Below, one piece after another: positions 18,725 to 28,662 of a DNA stretch of 64,000 nt. The position numbers were made by a program, and so were the translations under genes. The stretch spans positions 90,198-154,197 of the forward strand of contig KQ959705.1 of the NCBI GenBank assembly GCA_001552935.1, in the 5' to 3' direction. This stretch comes from Umbribacter vaginalis. GTDB lineage: Bacteria > Actinomycetota > Coriobacteriia > Coriobacteriales > Eggerthellaceae. The notes under the pieces are model-generated. The model was not told the DNA's origin. It worked only from the letters and a program-made list of their open reading frames with translations, and did not search any database. The stretch's first letter is position 1; every line of letters begins with the position of its first letter.

Positions 18725-19047
18725 ATGCGTCTTTCGACGGGTAGTTATTTTCTCATAAGCTCGCATGAAGTGCAAGCATAAATTCAGAATTTCATACTAG
18801 AATGTGTTATTTCGTAAGTGAAACATGCTAAAGTAGCGCATTCTTTCCATTCGATCGCAGCTGCATAGCGTCTTTTTGCTACCTGTTTGGCGCGAACATT
18901 GCGTCTTTTCCCACTTAAAAGCAGCCGTATGACGTCTTTTTGACGTGTTTTTGCCGCATATTGGCGTGTTATTGGCGTCTTTATGGCGTATTTTTCGCGT
19001 GTTTTCCTTGTCATACTTGCTGCAGGCGCTTAAGGAAAGGTCATATC
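18725..19047. other. Spacer with recurring GCGTCTTTTTG-like words
   Basis: From about 18865 to 19010 variants of GCGTCTTTTTG and GGCGTGTT recur at irregular distances. The open frame this produces on the minus strand is Lys/Arg-rich low complexity and is not taken as a gene. The promoter of the pilus operon should lie here. Confidence 0.45.
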
Positions 19048-19884
19048 GTGCTTAAACGAAAACAATTACTTCTTGCATTGCTATGTGCTGTCATTGCTGG
19101 TGTGTGCGCGTTTATGTTTTTTCATAATGTTCAACAATCAGCACAGGCAGCTCATCAGCAGCTTCTTAGTAAATACGGTGGTGAGCACGTTGCTATATGT
19201 ATGGCGCGCCGTAATTTAGAACCTGGCGAAATAGTACATGCACGCGATGTTGAAGTAAAACATACACTTGCGTCGTTGGTTCCTGAAGGGTGTTTTACAA
19301 CGCCAGACGAGATTGTTGATAGAACGCTTACCGCTTGTGTTGTAAAAGGAGAAGCTTTCGTTAAGCGCCGTTTTGCGCCTGATGATACTGCGCTGCGTGT
19401 ACCGGTTGGATGCGTTGCAGTGAGCGTGCCGTTGCGTTCAAGTGCTGTAGCTCTTGATCTCGTAAAACCTGGAGTACACGTCAATGTGTATGCCACAGGA
19501 GAACAATCGAGTGTTTTGTTAGCACAGCGCGTGTTGGTACTTGCTTCTGCAAGCGTTAATCAGAAAAGCGATAGTGCTGGTGCGCTTGCTTCGTGGATAG
19601 TAGTAGCAGTTCCGCACAGTAAAGTACAAGAGTTCGTGTCGGCAAGCAAGAAAACGCAGATGACAGTTGTGTTACCAAGCTCTGATGAAGATACGAACGC
19701 GCCTGAACATGCTTCGACTAGAGAACCAGAAAACGCACGTGAAAATGCGTCAGAAGATACACGCGTCAACGAAAATGCGCCTTCGCGCGCAAACGCACCA
19801 GCATCCGTGTCCACACGCTCACCCGTGCCTGCCACTGGATTCGCACCTGCTCCTGCACATTCCGATCTACTCTACCAGCAGTAA
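19048..19884 (+). CDS. cpaB: CpaB/RcpC-like Flp pilus assembly protein
   Basis: 278 residues. GTG 19048 follows AAGGAAAGG (19033-19041). An N-terminal membrane helix (about residues 5-25) is followed by an SAF domain (AICMARRNLEPGEIVHARDVEVK) and the RcpC/CpaB core with VPVGCVAVSVPL and DLVKPGVHVNVYATG. The last 60 residues are Ala/Pro/Glu/Asn-rich low complexity. CpaB proteins help assemble Tad pili; in Gram-negatives they contact the secretin, which is absent here. First gene of the Tad locus. Confidence 0.82.
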   Translation: MLKRKQLLLALLCAVIAGVCAFMFFHNVQQSAQAAHQQLLSKYGGEHVAICMARRNLEPGEIVHARDVEVKHTLASLVPEGCFTTPDEIVDRTLTACVVKGEAFVKRRFAPDDTALRVPVGCVAVSVPLRSSAVALDLVKPGVHVNVYATGEQSSVLLAQRVLVLASASVNQKSDSAGALASWIVVAVPHSKVQEFVSASKKTQMTVVLPSSDEDTNAPEHASTREPENARENASEDTRVNENAPSRANAPASVSTRSPVPATGFAPAPAHSDLLYQQ

Positions 19885-19919
19885 GTACATTGTTTAGTTC
19901 TTAAAGAAAGGAAACGCTC

Positions 19920-21773
19920 ATGAATGCAATCGCTCCTTTACTTTGTGCGTCACCTTGTACCGTTGCACGCTTGCAACATCACTATAAGGGGCGTTTGTAC
20001 ATGCAAGCTGGAGGCGTACGCATATGTCATTCTTCGCAGGAGTTATTTGCATTGCTGGAAAATTTTTCATGTACAAGTGTGTGGATACTCGATCCACGTG
20101 ATATTGAGCCTATTAACGTTGCAGCACGCGTTAAGCACATGTACCCAGATGTGCGTGTTAATTTAGTGTCATCGCACGTAGGTGGTTCGTTAAGATCGCG
20201 TGCCTATGCCGCACATATTGATGCATTATGGGATTATGCGTTATTTTTCAAGAACTTAAATTCACGTTTGGGTATCACTGGTGCGGATCAGTCAAGCGCA
20301 CCGACCAACAACAATCTTCACATTGAATATACCGATCAAGCAAGTGTATTAAGTAAAGATAGTATGCGCGTTGATTGTGCTAATCAATCGAGCGTATCGC
20401 TTAGCGACAGTGCGCACGAAGAGTTTCTGGATGGACCGTTACAGAGTAACACGCACACCGATGACAATATCAAGTGTTTATGTGACGAAGCACTGCCAGC
20501 TACCGAACTGCCTAGTTTTCCTGAAAACTTTTATTGTCCTGATGAAGAAAGCGTACAAGAACAGGGAGATACTACGAAAGAATGTATGCAAGAGCAATTA
20601 CGCGATACTCAGCATGATATATCGATGCAACTGCCTGCATGTTCACAAACGAATACGCACAATATAAGCACAGTGTTTATGCCTGATCATAAGACTGTGC
20701 ACTCAGCATCTGATATGAATTCCACACGCGTAGCACACGTATCGCAGAGCACACATCCTTCATCGTGTGATATTCATTTTTCAGGCAACGTAATATCTCT
20801 TATGAGTGGTACAGGCGGCTCAGGTAAAAGTACTCTTGCAGCGCTGTTAGCTTTATACGCAGCACGGAGTGGTAAACGTTGTGTTTTGCTTGACGCATCA
20901 TTGCAGTTTGCTGATTGCGCAGCTCTTTTAGGTATTGACAATCCTACGAGCTACGCATCAATGTTGCGCGTACTTGGCATAGCCGATCCCGCATATCAAC
21001 ATGGGTGTACTTCGCAGAGTTCTCCCGATTCGTCTGTAGTGCCAACTCATATGCCTACACAACCTTTTCCGTTTACGTTTGCAACATCTCACGAGGTGTC
21101 GCCGTATGTAAGATCTGCAACGTCTTGTTTATCTGGCGACAAACCTGTTGCAATGTGTAATATGAAGCACGAGCACACTGCAACACCACATATCGAAACT
21201 GAGAAGTTTGCGCAGCATATGCAAGATGTAATGCGTAAGCGTATGCCGTTGTGTGTTACGTTGGGCGCATCTTTGGAATTGGCTGAGCTGTACGAACCTG
21301 TTCTTCCTGTATTGATTGAAGCACTCTCAGAGGTCTTTGATGTGGTCATTGTTAACACGTCAAGCTATTGGAGTGATTTCCATGCCTTGCTTTTAGAAAA
21401 AGCTACCCACTCGCTTATGATTATCGATCAGCGTGTACAGTCGCTTAATTCTGCATGTCAGGTTGTTGATTTGTGTACTCGATGCGGCATTCCAACGCAT
21501 TCCATTCATTATATCTTGAATAAGTATACGCGCAAAGGGTATATGTCGGTCGAGCGCGTAAAGCACGCCTTAGGCGATGTTAAGGTGCACAGCGTTAAGT
21601 ATGGCGGTGTCGATGTAGAGGAAAAGCTACTTGCGCGTGCAGGCGCAAGCGCGCTTGAACGTAAAAATCCTCTGTGGTGTGGCATCGAGATGCTTGCACG
21701 CGATATTATACCAACGCACGCTCCACATTCCATATCCTTGGATGATTCTGCGCTCGCTACTTTGGAAGAGTGA
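19920..21773 (+). CDS. tadZ: TadZ/CpaE-like pilus localisation ATPase
   Basis: 617 residues. An N-terminal receiver-like region (about 1-100), a long Ser/Asp/His-rich linker with three degenerate repeats of about 17 residues around QSSV (about 120-175), then a MinD/ParA-type ATPase: deviant Walker A GTGGSGKST near residue 298, CVLLDASLQFADCAALLG after it, and LNKYTRKGYMSVERVKHALG near the C-terminus as in CpaE. TadZ proteins place the pilus machine, often at a pole. The ATPase is interrupted by about 80 extra residues (near 21000-21200). RBS AAAGAAAGG at 19903-19911. Confidence 0.83.
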   Translation: MNAIAPLLCASPCTVARLQHHYKGRLYMQAGGVRICHSSQELFALLENFSCTSVWILDPRDIEPINVAARVKHMYPDVRVNLVSSHVGGSLRSRAYAAHIDALWDYALFFKNLNSRLGITGADQSSAPTNNNLHIEYTDQASVLSKDSMRVDCANQSSVSLSDSAHEEFLDGPLQSNTHTDDNIKCLCDEALPATELPSFPENFYCPDEESVQEQGDTTKECMQEQLRDTQHDISMQLPACSQTNTHNISTVFMPDHKTVHSASDMNSTRVAHVSQSTHPSSCDIHFSGNVISLMSGTGGSGKSTLAALLALYAARSGKRCVLLDASLQFADCAALLGIDNPTSYASMLRVLGIADPAYQHGCTSQSSPDSSVVPTHMPTQPFPFTFATSHEVSPYVRSATSCLSGDKPVAMCNMKHEHTATPHIETEKFAQHMQDVMRKRMPLCVTLGASLELAELYEPVLPVLIEALSEVFDVVIVNTSSYWSDFHALLLEKATHSLMIIDQRVQSLNSACQVVDLCTRCGIPTHSIHYILNKYTRKGYMSVERVKHALGDVKVHSVKYGGVDVEEKLLARAGASALERKNPLWCGIEMLARDIIPTHAPHSISLDDSALATLEE

Positions 21774-21780
21774 GGTTGAT

Positions 21781-23109
21781 ATGGGATTTTATGAACGCGC
21801 TCAAGCATATAAGCAGCAAAAATCTTCTTCACAACCAAAGAGCGATATGTCGCTTTACTATACCTTGCGTGACGACCTTGAAGAGCAGCTTTCAGTTGAG
21901 TATGTGATTGATTTAGCAAAGCGCAATAAAGCACAAGCTGAGCTAGAAGTAAAAAAAGCTTGTGAACAGCTGTTATTGCGTCAAGAATACACGGAACTTA
22001 CCGCATCACAAGCACAAGCGCTTATTCAAGAGCTTGTCAATTCTATCTTTGGCTTGGGTATGATTGAGCCGCTGATACATGAACCGTCAGTCACTGAAAT
22101 TATGATCAATGGTACACAAGCAATTTTCTATGAAGAATCAGGTGTTTTAAAGCGCTATCCGCAGACATTTCGTACAAAAGAAGAAATTCGCGCTGTTATC
22201 GATAAAATCTTAGGGCCACTTGGTAGGCGTGTTGATGAGCTTTCTCCGTTAGTTGATGCGCGTCTTCAACAGGGTTATCGCGTAAATGTTGCACTTAATC
22301 CTATTGCCATGAACGGCCCCGTTGTTACTATCAGGAAGTTTCCTGAGCACGTTATAACGCTTGACGATATGTGTAGGGCTGGCAGTGCTGAGTGGAGCGT
22401 TGCACGATGCTTGCAGTGGGCAATTGAAAGTAAGAAAAGCCTTGCAGTGTGCGGTTCAACAGGATCTGGTAAAACAACGCTGCTGAATGCGCTTTCTTGT
22501 TGCATTCCTAAAAACGAACGGATTATTACCATTGAAGATTCGGCTGAACTGCGATTCTTTGAGCATCCACACGTGATTGGTCTTGAGGCGCGTCCGCTGA
22601 ACGCTGAAGGAAATGGGCTTATAACCATTCGTGATTTAGTTGCTAATGCGCTGCGCATGCGACCCGACAGAATTGTTGTAGGTGAGTGTCGCGGTTCTGA
22701 GGCACTTGATATGCTGCAAGCTATGAATACAGGTCATGAGGGATCGCTTACCACGCTGCATGCCAACTCTCCTCACGATTCCATTTCTCGACTCATTATG
22801 ATGGTGCGCTTTGGTATCGATTTGCCTACTGACGTTATTAAAACGAGCATTTCTACCGCTTTAAAGCTCATTGTGCAGGTAAAACGTTCAGTTTCGGGCG
22901 GTCGTTATATTTCAGATATTGTTGAAGTGTTGCCTGCATGTGAACAACAAGCGTGCCCACTGCGTGAATTGTATGTGCGAAACAATATGAATGAACAGGG
23001 GAAATGGCTTGCGGTACCCTCATGGCTTACCGGTACACAACCACACCAAATAGCAAGCAAGGAGGTGGAGCAATGGTATCAGAAAACGGGTTTATCATAT
23101 GCATGTTAG
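21781..23109 (+). CDS. tadA: TadA/CpaF secretion ATPase
   Basis: The hexameric ATPase that drives Flp pilus assembly, 442 residues, usual length. Walker A CGSTGSGKTT (about 222-231), Asp box ITIEDSAELRF, and the His box region GECRGSEALDMLQAMNTGHEGS followed by TLHANSP. ATG 21781 sits 7 bp after the tadZ stop with GTGAGG upstream. The 3' end overlaps tadB by 37 bp. Confidence 0.95.
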   Translation: MGFYERAQAYKQQKSSSQPKSDMSLYYTLRDDLEEQLSVEYVIDLAKRNKAQAELEVKKACEQLLLRQEYTELTASQAQALIQELVNSIFGLGMIEPLIHEPSVTEIMINGTQAIFYEESGVLKRYPQTFRTKEEIRAVIDKILGPLGRRVDELSPLVDARLQQGYRVNVALNPIAMNGPVVTIRKFPEHVITLDDMCRAGSAEWSVARCLQWAIESKKSLAVCGSTGSGKTTLLNALSCCIPKNERIITIEDSAELRFFEHPHVIGLEARPLNAEGNGLITIRDLVANALRMRPDRIVVGECRGSEALDMLQAMNTGHEGSLTTLHANSPHDSISRLIMMVRFGIDLPTDVIKTSISTALKLIVQVKRSVSGGRYISDIVEVLPACEQQACPLRELYVRNNMNEQGKWLAVPSWLTGTQPHQIASKEVEQWYQKTGLSYAC

Positions 23110-24134
23110 AAGCTATAAGTATCAGTTCGATAAGTATTGCGGCATTTATACTTGCTCGATCTGCGCTATTATTCCTAAAAAAACGTGCGAGTGCTCAGTG
23201 TTATGTGTCGTCGCATACACGCATACTATCGAATAGTGGCAACCAAGCATCAACAACGCATCAGGATGGTAATCCACTGCCACGTTCTGCCATAGTACAG
23301 CTTATAGAAATGTGTGCGCCATTGCGCCTTGTTCCTTTTTCGTATGTAGCATCTAAGCTGATCAAGCGTGCATCATGTGGTGACGTGTGCCGGTTTGTAT
23401 ATCGCATGCACCCATCGCTTCATTGCTTTACGAGTGCAGAAACTATGCTTACATGGCTGTGTGTCGCAGCGTTTGTAGTAGGTGTGATAACACTTGTTAC
23501 AAGCGGTCAATGGTTAAGCAGTCTCATTAGTATATGTGCTGTTAGCTTATGCAGTTATTTCATTTTGAAACATACCTACGATAGTGATCTAAGGCGTCAA
23601 CGCGAAGCTATTCCCCAAGTGCTCGAACTGATGTCGGATAGCTTTTCTTGTGGCTTTACTTTGTTGCAAACGTTTGAGAGTGTGTGTGCAAGCGATAACT
23701 GCCTGGTAAAAGATGTGTTTAAGCGCGCACTTAATGTGTTGCGTTTAAGCGGTGATACGTCGCGTGCGCTTGACGTGCTGAAAAGTTCACGCTTGGGAAA
23801 CCATATGTCATTTGTTGCTGTTGCGCTTCAAATTCAACATATGTGCGGTGGTTCATCACATGGTATTGTTCAGGCAGCAATGAAAAGCGCTCAAAACGAG
23901 TTGGAACTATCGCGCAAACTGAGTACGCAAACAGCGCAAGCGCATTTATCGGCGCGCATCGTATGTGCGTTACCGTTGGTATTGCTTACATTGTTTACTG
24001 TCATCTCACCAGGATTTCTTGATGCATATTTTAAAAGCATGTCAGGTATTTTGATTTTTTGTACTGCACTTGGCATGCAAGCACTCGGAATGTTTTTAGT
24101 GCATCGCATTCTACAAATTCCCGAGTTGCGCTAG
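23073..24134 (+). CDS. tadB: TadB-like inner-membrane platform protein
   Basis: 353 residues. ATG 23073 has AGGAGGTGG upstream and lies inside the end of tadA. One N-terminal helix, a central pair of helices (about 135-175), and the type II secretion F domain (QREAIPQVLELMSDSFSCGFTLLQTFE), with helices at the C-terminus. Platform proteins TadB and TadC form the membrane base on which the ATPase acts. Confidence 0.88.
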   Translation: MVSENGFIICMLEAISISSISIAAFILARSALLFLKKRASAQCYVSSHTRILSNSGNQASTTHQDGNPLPRSAIVQLIEMCAPLRLVPFSYVASKLIKRASCGDVCRFVYRMHPSLHCFTSAETMLTWLCVAAFVVGVITLVTSGQWLSSLISICAVSLCSYFILKHTYDSDLRRQREAIPQVLELMSDSFSCGFTLLQTFESVCASDNCLVKDVFKRALNVLRLSGDTSRALDVLKSSRLGNHMSFVAVALQIQHMCGGSSHGIVQAAMKSAQNELELSRKLSTQTAQAHLSARIVCALPLVLLTLFTVISPGFLDAYFKSMSGILIFCTALGMQALGMFLVHRILQIPELR

Positions 24135-24148
24135 GAGTGTGGCACGTA

Positions 24149-25270
24149 ATGGTTTCATTCTTAGAACAATATAGTAGCTTTGGTGAGCAAGATTCATTAC
24201 TTGAGATAAGTATGTTGCTTTTAGCAGTATGTGCTGCAATGTGTTGTGCATTTTTCTTAAGCTTGTATGTAATGGCATACAAAAACGATATTCATAGCAG
24301 CGGTTCTTCTAACGTGTTGCGTAAGCGTTTACGTAAGCAGCGTTCTCAGTGTAGTACGCAACAAGCGCGCGTGTATAACCAGAGTAATACGATGAACCAA
24401 ACACGTAATGCATCACCATGTAATGAGAATGGCTCATTAAACAAAACATCTGATGCTTCACAACAACGTGATGCGCATATATTGTATCGAGCATATCTTC
24501 CCACGGTGCTTATGTATGTGCAAAAACGAGCAGATACCTATCAAGACAGCGTATGTGTACACTTCGTGCAGTGTTTTATGCCTGCACTGTTTAATGCACA
24601 TCGCAATCAAACGTTACATAAGCAGCTTAATCAAACATACATGCGTGGCAAACACGTTGTTTCTGCGTATTGGGAAACGTATGTGCGCTGCGGAATAGCA
24701 AGTGCATTAGTTGGGTTGTGTGTGGGGCTTATCGATTCGCCTTTGAGTGCAGTTGTTGGTGCTTGTAGTGGTGTTGTTCTTCACGTGTTGTTGTGGAAAA
24801 ACGCGCTTAAAAAAGCGCAGCATCAAAAAGCGCAGCACGCTGAAAAGCACTTATCTGAAATGCTTGAGGTTTTATCGTTGGGATTGAAAAGCGGACTTAC
24901 GTTTGATGTGAGTTTTAAGTTGTATGCAAGTAATTTTAGTGTTCCGTTCGCTCGTGATTGTTTACGTGCATATGAAAGCTGGGCGTATGGCATGCAAAGT
25001 CGGTCTCAAGCACTTCAAGCGCTGAGTGCTGCGTATTGTTCGCAAGAATTACAGCGCGTTATTGCAAGTATTATTCGTTCGCTTCATTTAGGGAATGCGT
25101 TGGCTGCTACGTTGCATTACGAGTCAAGTGTTTGTCGGGAAAAACGTTGTTTGCAACTTGAGAAAGTAGTGTTGAAAGCGCCTATAAAAATGATGATTCC
25201 AACAGGTGCGTTAATATTACCAGCCATGCTTATTTTGATTATGGCACCAATGTTTTTGAGTATGACATAA
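24149..25270 (+). CDS. tadC: TadC-like inner-membrane platform protein
   Basis: 373 residues, ATG 24149 after AGGAG (24133-24137). N-terminal helix, a polar Asn/Gln/Thr-rich stretch, then the F domain (HLSEMLEVLSLGLKSGLTFDVSFKLY) and C-terminal helices ending in LILPAMLILIMAPMFLSM. Pairs with TadB. Fifteen bases separate it from tadB. Confidence 0.87.
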   Translation: MVSFLEQYSSFGEQDSLLEISMLLLAVCAAMCCAFFLSLYVMAYKNDIHSSGSSNVLRKRLRKQRSQCSTQQARVYNQSNTMNQTRNASPCNENGSLNKTSDASQQRDAHILYRAYLPTVLMYVQKRADTYQDSVCVHFVQCFMPALFNAHRNQTLHKQLNQTYMRGKHVVSAYWETYVRCGIASALVGLCVGLIDSPLSAVVGACSGVVLHVLLWKNALKKAQHQKAQHAEKHLSEMLEVLSLGLKSGLTFDVSFKLYASNFSVPFARDCLRAYESWAYGMQSRSQALQALSAAYCSQELQRVIASIIRSLHLGNALAATLHYESSVCREKRCLQLEKVVLKAPIKMMIPTGALILPAMLILIMAPMFLSMT

Positions 25271-25441
25271 ACGCTACGTTCTATAAGGACTATGACGGGT
25301 AACACTTGGAGCAATGGGTAGGCGTTTGTCAGGATGTTATGAACGAGGCGAATGTTAAGCGCGCGTGCGGGTGGTTTGTATAACAGCTTGTATAAAGCTT
25401 GTATGCAATAGAACTAGTACTACTGATGAAAGGAGATACGT

Positions 25442-25741
25442 ATGTTAAAGCGTTGTTTATGGAATACAGAGGGTAAGGAAAGGCGCGTTGAACGGCCTAC
25501 ACGGAGTATTTCACAACAGAGTAGATGTATACAAAGGTATGCCGCTATAAATGAGTATATATGCAGGTGGTATGCGCGTTTAAGCACGCAAGCACAGCCA
25601 CGTTTGCGCGGACAAGGCACTACTGAGTACGCCATCATTGTGGGCGTTATCGTTGTTATTGCCATTGTTGCGATTGTCGGATTTAAACCAAAAATTCAAG
25701 CGCTGTGGGATGCCATTTCTAATGGATTAGGATCGCTGTAA
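25442..25741 (+). CDS. flp: Flp-type major pilin with long leader
   Basis: 99 residues. The Flp processing motif G|QGTTEY lies at residues 57-63 and is followed by the hydrophobic IIVGVIVVIAIVAIVG helix and a short polar end, giving a mature pilin of about 42 residues. The strong site AAAGGAG before ATG 25442 and the lack of another in-frame start mean the leader is 57 residues, against the usual 10-25. A 171-bp gap before the gene probably holds its own promoter, as expected for the abundant subunit. Confidence 0.88.
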   Translation: MLKRCLWNTEGKERRVERPTRSISQQSRCIQRYAAINEYICRWYARLSTQAQPRLRGQGTTEYAIIVGVIVVIAIVAIVGFKPKIQALWDAISNGLGSL

Positions 25742-25953
25742 TGGTGCATTTCAATGCTGGTCGTAGAAGTTGTTATGGGCAAGCGACACTTGAGTATGCG
25801 CTCGTCACAAGCGCCTTATTAGCAGTGTTGATTGCATTTGGCGTGATGTTTCATGCATGTAACGAGGGTGTATTGGTGCATTATGCGCTTGAACATGCAT
25901 CACATCGAATGCATGTAGAAGATGATGGCACGATAAGCGTGTTGTGTTATTAG
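25741..25953 (+). CDS. Small Flp-like pseudopilin
   Basis: 70 residues with a prepilin site G|QATLEY at residues 13-19 and a hydrophobic ALVTSALLAVLIAFGVMF helix. The start overlaps the flp stop by one base (TAATG). Mature length about 57. It is either a second pilin or a minor TadE-like pseudopilin. Confidence 0.72.
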   Translation: MVHFNAGRRSCYGQATLEYALVTSALLAVLIAFGVMFHACNEGVLVHYALEHASHRMHVEDDGTISVLCY

Positions 25954-25972
25954 CAAGGAAAGGAACAGTTCA

Positions 25973-26503
25973 ATGCAGTATGCACGGGTACAATGTGCTT
26001 CTTTATCAATCTGCGATCACCGCTGTTTACGCGTTTGTGGTCAAAGCTGCGTTGAAGCTGCTTTTCTTCTTCCAGTGCTGTTAGTTTTTCTTTTATTGTT
26101 ATTGCAACCTGCGCTTATGTTGTACCATGCGCTTATTTTGGAAAATACATGTCAAGAAGCGTGTCGTGTGCTAGCAACGTGTTCAAATGATCAAGATATG
26201 CGAGCGCTTGACGGTTTCATCACTCATCGACTTCAAGCGCTCCCGGCGTGTTTTGCTTCCAGCGACGATGCTGATGCGCAGCCTGATTGGAGCGTTACTA
26301 CGCAAGGCAATGCTGCATCGCGTGAAGTGGGCGTAACGATTGAGGGATACGTGCGTGCGCTTCCCTTAGTCGGCGGTTTGTTTGGTGGTAGGTTTGGCGC
26401 AAGCAGCATTCCCATTAAAATTTCGCGTACGCTGGTTGCGCATGCGTACTGGGAAACAAAACAAGGCATTGATGCCTCGAATAGTGTGGGAGCGTGGTAC
26501 TGA
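25973..26503 (+). CDS. tadE: TadE-like pseudopilin
   Basis: 176 residues, RBS AAGGAAAGG upstream. Processing site G|QSCVE at residues 23-28, followed by the AAFLLPVLLVFLLLLLQPAL helix typical of TadE (PF07811). The globular part has paired Cys. TadE proteins are cleaved by the prepilin peptidase and are minor pilus components. Coupled to the next gene through TGATG. Confidence 0.83.
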   Translation: MQYARVQCASLSICDHRCLRVCGQSCVEAAFLLPVLLVFLLLLLQPALMLYHALILENTCQEACRVLATCSNDQDMRALDGFITHRLQALPACFASSDDADAQPDWSVTTQGNAASREVGVTIEGYVRALPLVGGLFGGRFGASSIPIKISRTLVAHAYWETKQGIDASNSVGAWY

Positions 26504-28656
26504 TGGGCGTTATGAACATGGTATGGAAGCGTCGTTTTGCATCACGCCAGCAGCATCAGCGTCGACAGATCTCTTATATACGGCATCTTCACAAGCGCGA
26601 TGGCGGTTTTACGACCTTTGGTTGTGCACTTGCTATCCTTATAAGTGTGACACTTATTTTTTCTCAGCTTGAAATTTATCACGTAAATACAGCATGTGCA
26701 GCTACGCAAGAAGTTGCTGATATTGCTGCCTTAGGCGCAGCTCATGAAGTTGCACGCTTTGTAAAAGTGGCTCGCTTATGCGATTCGGTTGTCTTAACAC
26801 TTTCGGTATGTGGTGCGACGTGTGCTGCTGTGGGGCTTATTTGTTTGTGTATTCCGCCCGTTTGCGCTGTGGGTACCACCTTGCTTAACGCAGCTCATAA
26901 ATGTATTAGTATAAGCGATTCGTTTTCTAAAAAAGCATGTAAGGCGCTCGATTCGTATCAAGATGCACTGCCTTTTTTGTGTACGCTTAAGGTGTTACAA
27001 ACGTCATATGCGAATAAGGGTGGCGTATACCACAATGCGTATGCTGGCATTGCGTTTTTACTGCCATCCGATGGAAAAACACTTTCTCATGAAGCGTCCT
27101 CATCAGGCATTGCACATGTAGACAAGCTCGAGGAGTATAAAAAGCCGCTTAAGGAAATGGGCGAAGCGATGGTTAAGAAGCAGCGCGCCTGTAAAGAGGC
27201 AAAATTACGCGCATTTCAGGCTGATTGTGGGAGCAGTGAGCAGGCATCAAGCATGTACGAACGTGCACAAGCATTAGGAGATGTTCCTGCGTATAGAAAT
27301 CCGCACTATCATAGCGTTGATGCTTGGAATTTCGCGTGTGCATTGCAGCGTGCACAGGCATATTACGAAACACGCGAGCGCACGGAATACTCACATTCAA
27401 GTAATCCAGATGTGCAAGCTCAATCTTATGCTCGTCTGTGCTTTTATCGCTACATGGTTAACCAGCTTCAACAGTCATATATCAATGAAACAGATGATAG
27501 TTTTAGTGCATCCCTTCCTTTTATACCTCGTAATACACATCAAATGCGTTCAACATCGCTCTATACTGATGCGTTGTTTCCTGTGTTTAAAGATGAAGAT
27601 GGCCATGATGTATTTTGTGCCTATCCCGGGGCGCCTGGATCACATGAGGCGTATCGTTATGGATCGCTTGAAGAATTTCAGCGGATGCATGCTTCAAGTT
27701 CACCTGCAGGGGTGTTACGTGTATCTGACATGGGAAAAGTAGCAGCTGCATCAAGTGCGATCAATAATGGCTTTGAATTCTATTTTACGCAATTTATCAA
27801 TGCAACGCGTGATTATGAAAAGCATGCGCACGATCTTAAACCTCTGGAGCGAAAAACAAAACACAAGCTAGATGGTGCATTGAGTGAAGTAGTAAAGCTT
27901 ATTAAAAGCATAAAAGGCCGAAGAATTTTCCCCTATCCACCAGGGCGTGATGGAGTGTGTTGTGCGCTCATCAACACGTCACGTGTGTCGTTGCATACGC
28001 TCTTTGCTAGTCCTTTTATCAAAAAAGACACCGTTATTAGGCAACGCTTTGCGCTTTCAGCCGCTACGTTAGTACGTGATGAAGATGCAACTCCGTCGTT
28101 TTCATCAGCTGTGCAAAGTTTTTCAAACAGAGCATCAAGTTTATTTGCAGGCGTTCCATTGGTGTTGAATTGCTGGTTAAGCCTGGTGAATTTATATGGA
28201 ACTGGACAAGATATGCTTATTTCAGGAGTTGAGCACATGTTTGATGGTGTTCCATTGCTGAATACGTCAGGGATTGGGCGCTGGGCATCGCAGCATTTTA
28301 AGAGCCTTATCTGTGATTTAGGTTTTGACAAAATAGATATGGCCCCCTTACGAGCCGTGAGTGTGAATTCGCGCATGGTGCTGCAAAGTGCCACTAATGG
28401 AGTACCGCTGGTGTTGCGTCGCATAAAAGAAGCAATGTTTATTAATGAACATGACAAAATACGCATTTTGCGCGATATGTTTGAATCGAGTTCTGGTTCA
28501 TATGCTGGTCATACGCCAGATGATACGCATGATAGCGGACGCATCGCTCCTTCGCCTGACGGCGGATCTTTCGATGCGGTGCGCGAACATCTAAAAGACG
28601 TTATCCCTGATAGCGACATACTTATAGCGTTGTTGTCGGAAGGCTTAAAAGGGTGA
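26503..28656 (+). CDS. TadG-like large pilus-associated protein
   Basis: 717 residues. A TadG-like N-terminus (GGFTTFGCALAILISVTLIF) forms one membrane helix, followed by NTACAATQEVADIAALGAAHEVARF as in TadE/G-like proteins. A second hydrophobic stretch (about residues 85-125) follows. The large remainder is not recognised. Proteins of this size close the TadE group in many Gram-positive loci. Start ATG 26503 overlaps the tadE stop; ATG 26512 is an alternative. Confidence 0.7.
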   Translation: MGVMNMVWKRRFASRQQHQRRQISYIRHLHKRDGGFTTFGCALAILISVTLIFSQLEIYHVNTACAATQEVADIAALGAAHEVARFVKVARLCDSVVLTLSVCGATCAAVGLICLCIPPVCAVGTTLLNAAHKCISISDSFSKKACKALDSYQDALPFLCTLKVLQTSYANKGGVYHNAYAGIAFLLPSDGKTLSHEASSSGIAHVDKLEEYKKPLKEMGEAMVKKQRACKEAKLRAFQADCGSSEQASSMYERAQALGDVPAYRNPHYHSVDAWNFACALQRAQAYYETRERTEYSHSSNPDVQAQSYARLCFYRYMVNQLQQSYINETDDSFSASLPFIPRNTHQMRSTSLYTDALFPVFKDEDGHDVFCAYPGAPGSHEAYRYGSLEEFQRMHASSSPAGVLRVSDMGKVAAASSAINNGFEFYFTQFINATRDYEKHAHDLKPLERKTKHKLDGALSEVVKLIKSIKGRRIFPYPPGRDGVCCALINTSRVSLHTLFASPFIKKDTVIRQRFALSAATLVRDEDATPSFSSAVQSFSNRASSLFAGVPLVLNCWLSLVNLYGTGQDMLISGVEHMFDGVPLLNTSGIGRWASQHFKSLICDLGFDKIDMAPLRAVSVNSRMVLQSATNGVPLVLRRIKEAMFINEHDKIRILRDMFESSSGSYAGHTPDDTHDSGRIAPSPDGGSFDAVREHLKDVIPDSDILIALLSEGLKG

Positions 28657-28662
28657 TGTGCG

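Noticed and set aside
18784-19014. Lys/Arg-rich frame on the minus strand before the Tad locus
   Set aside because: Low complexity created by GCGTCTTTTTG-like words; no recognised domain or binding site.
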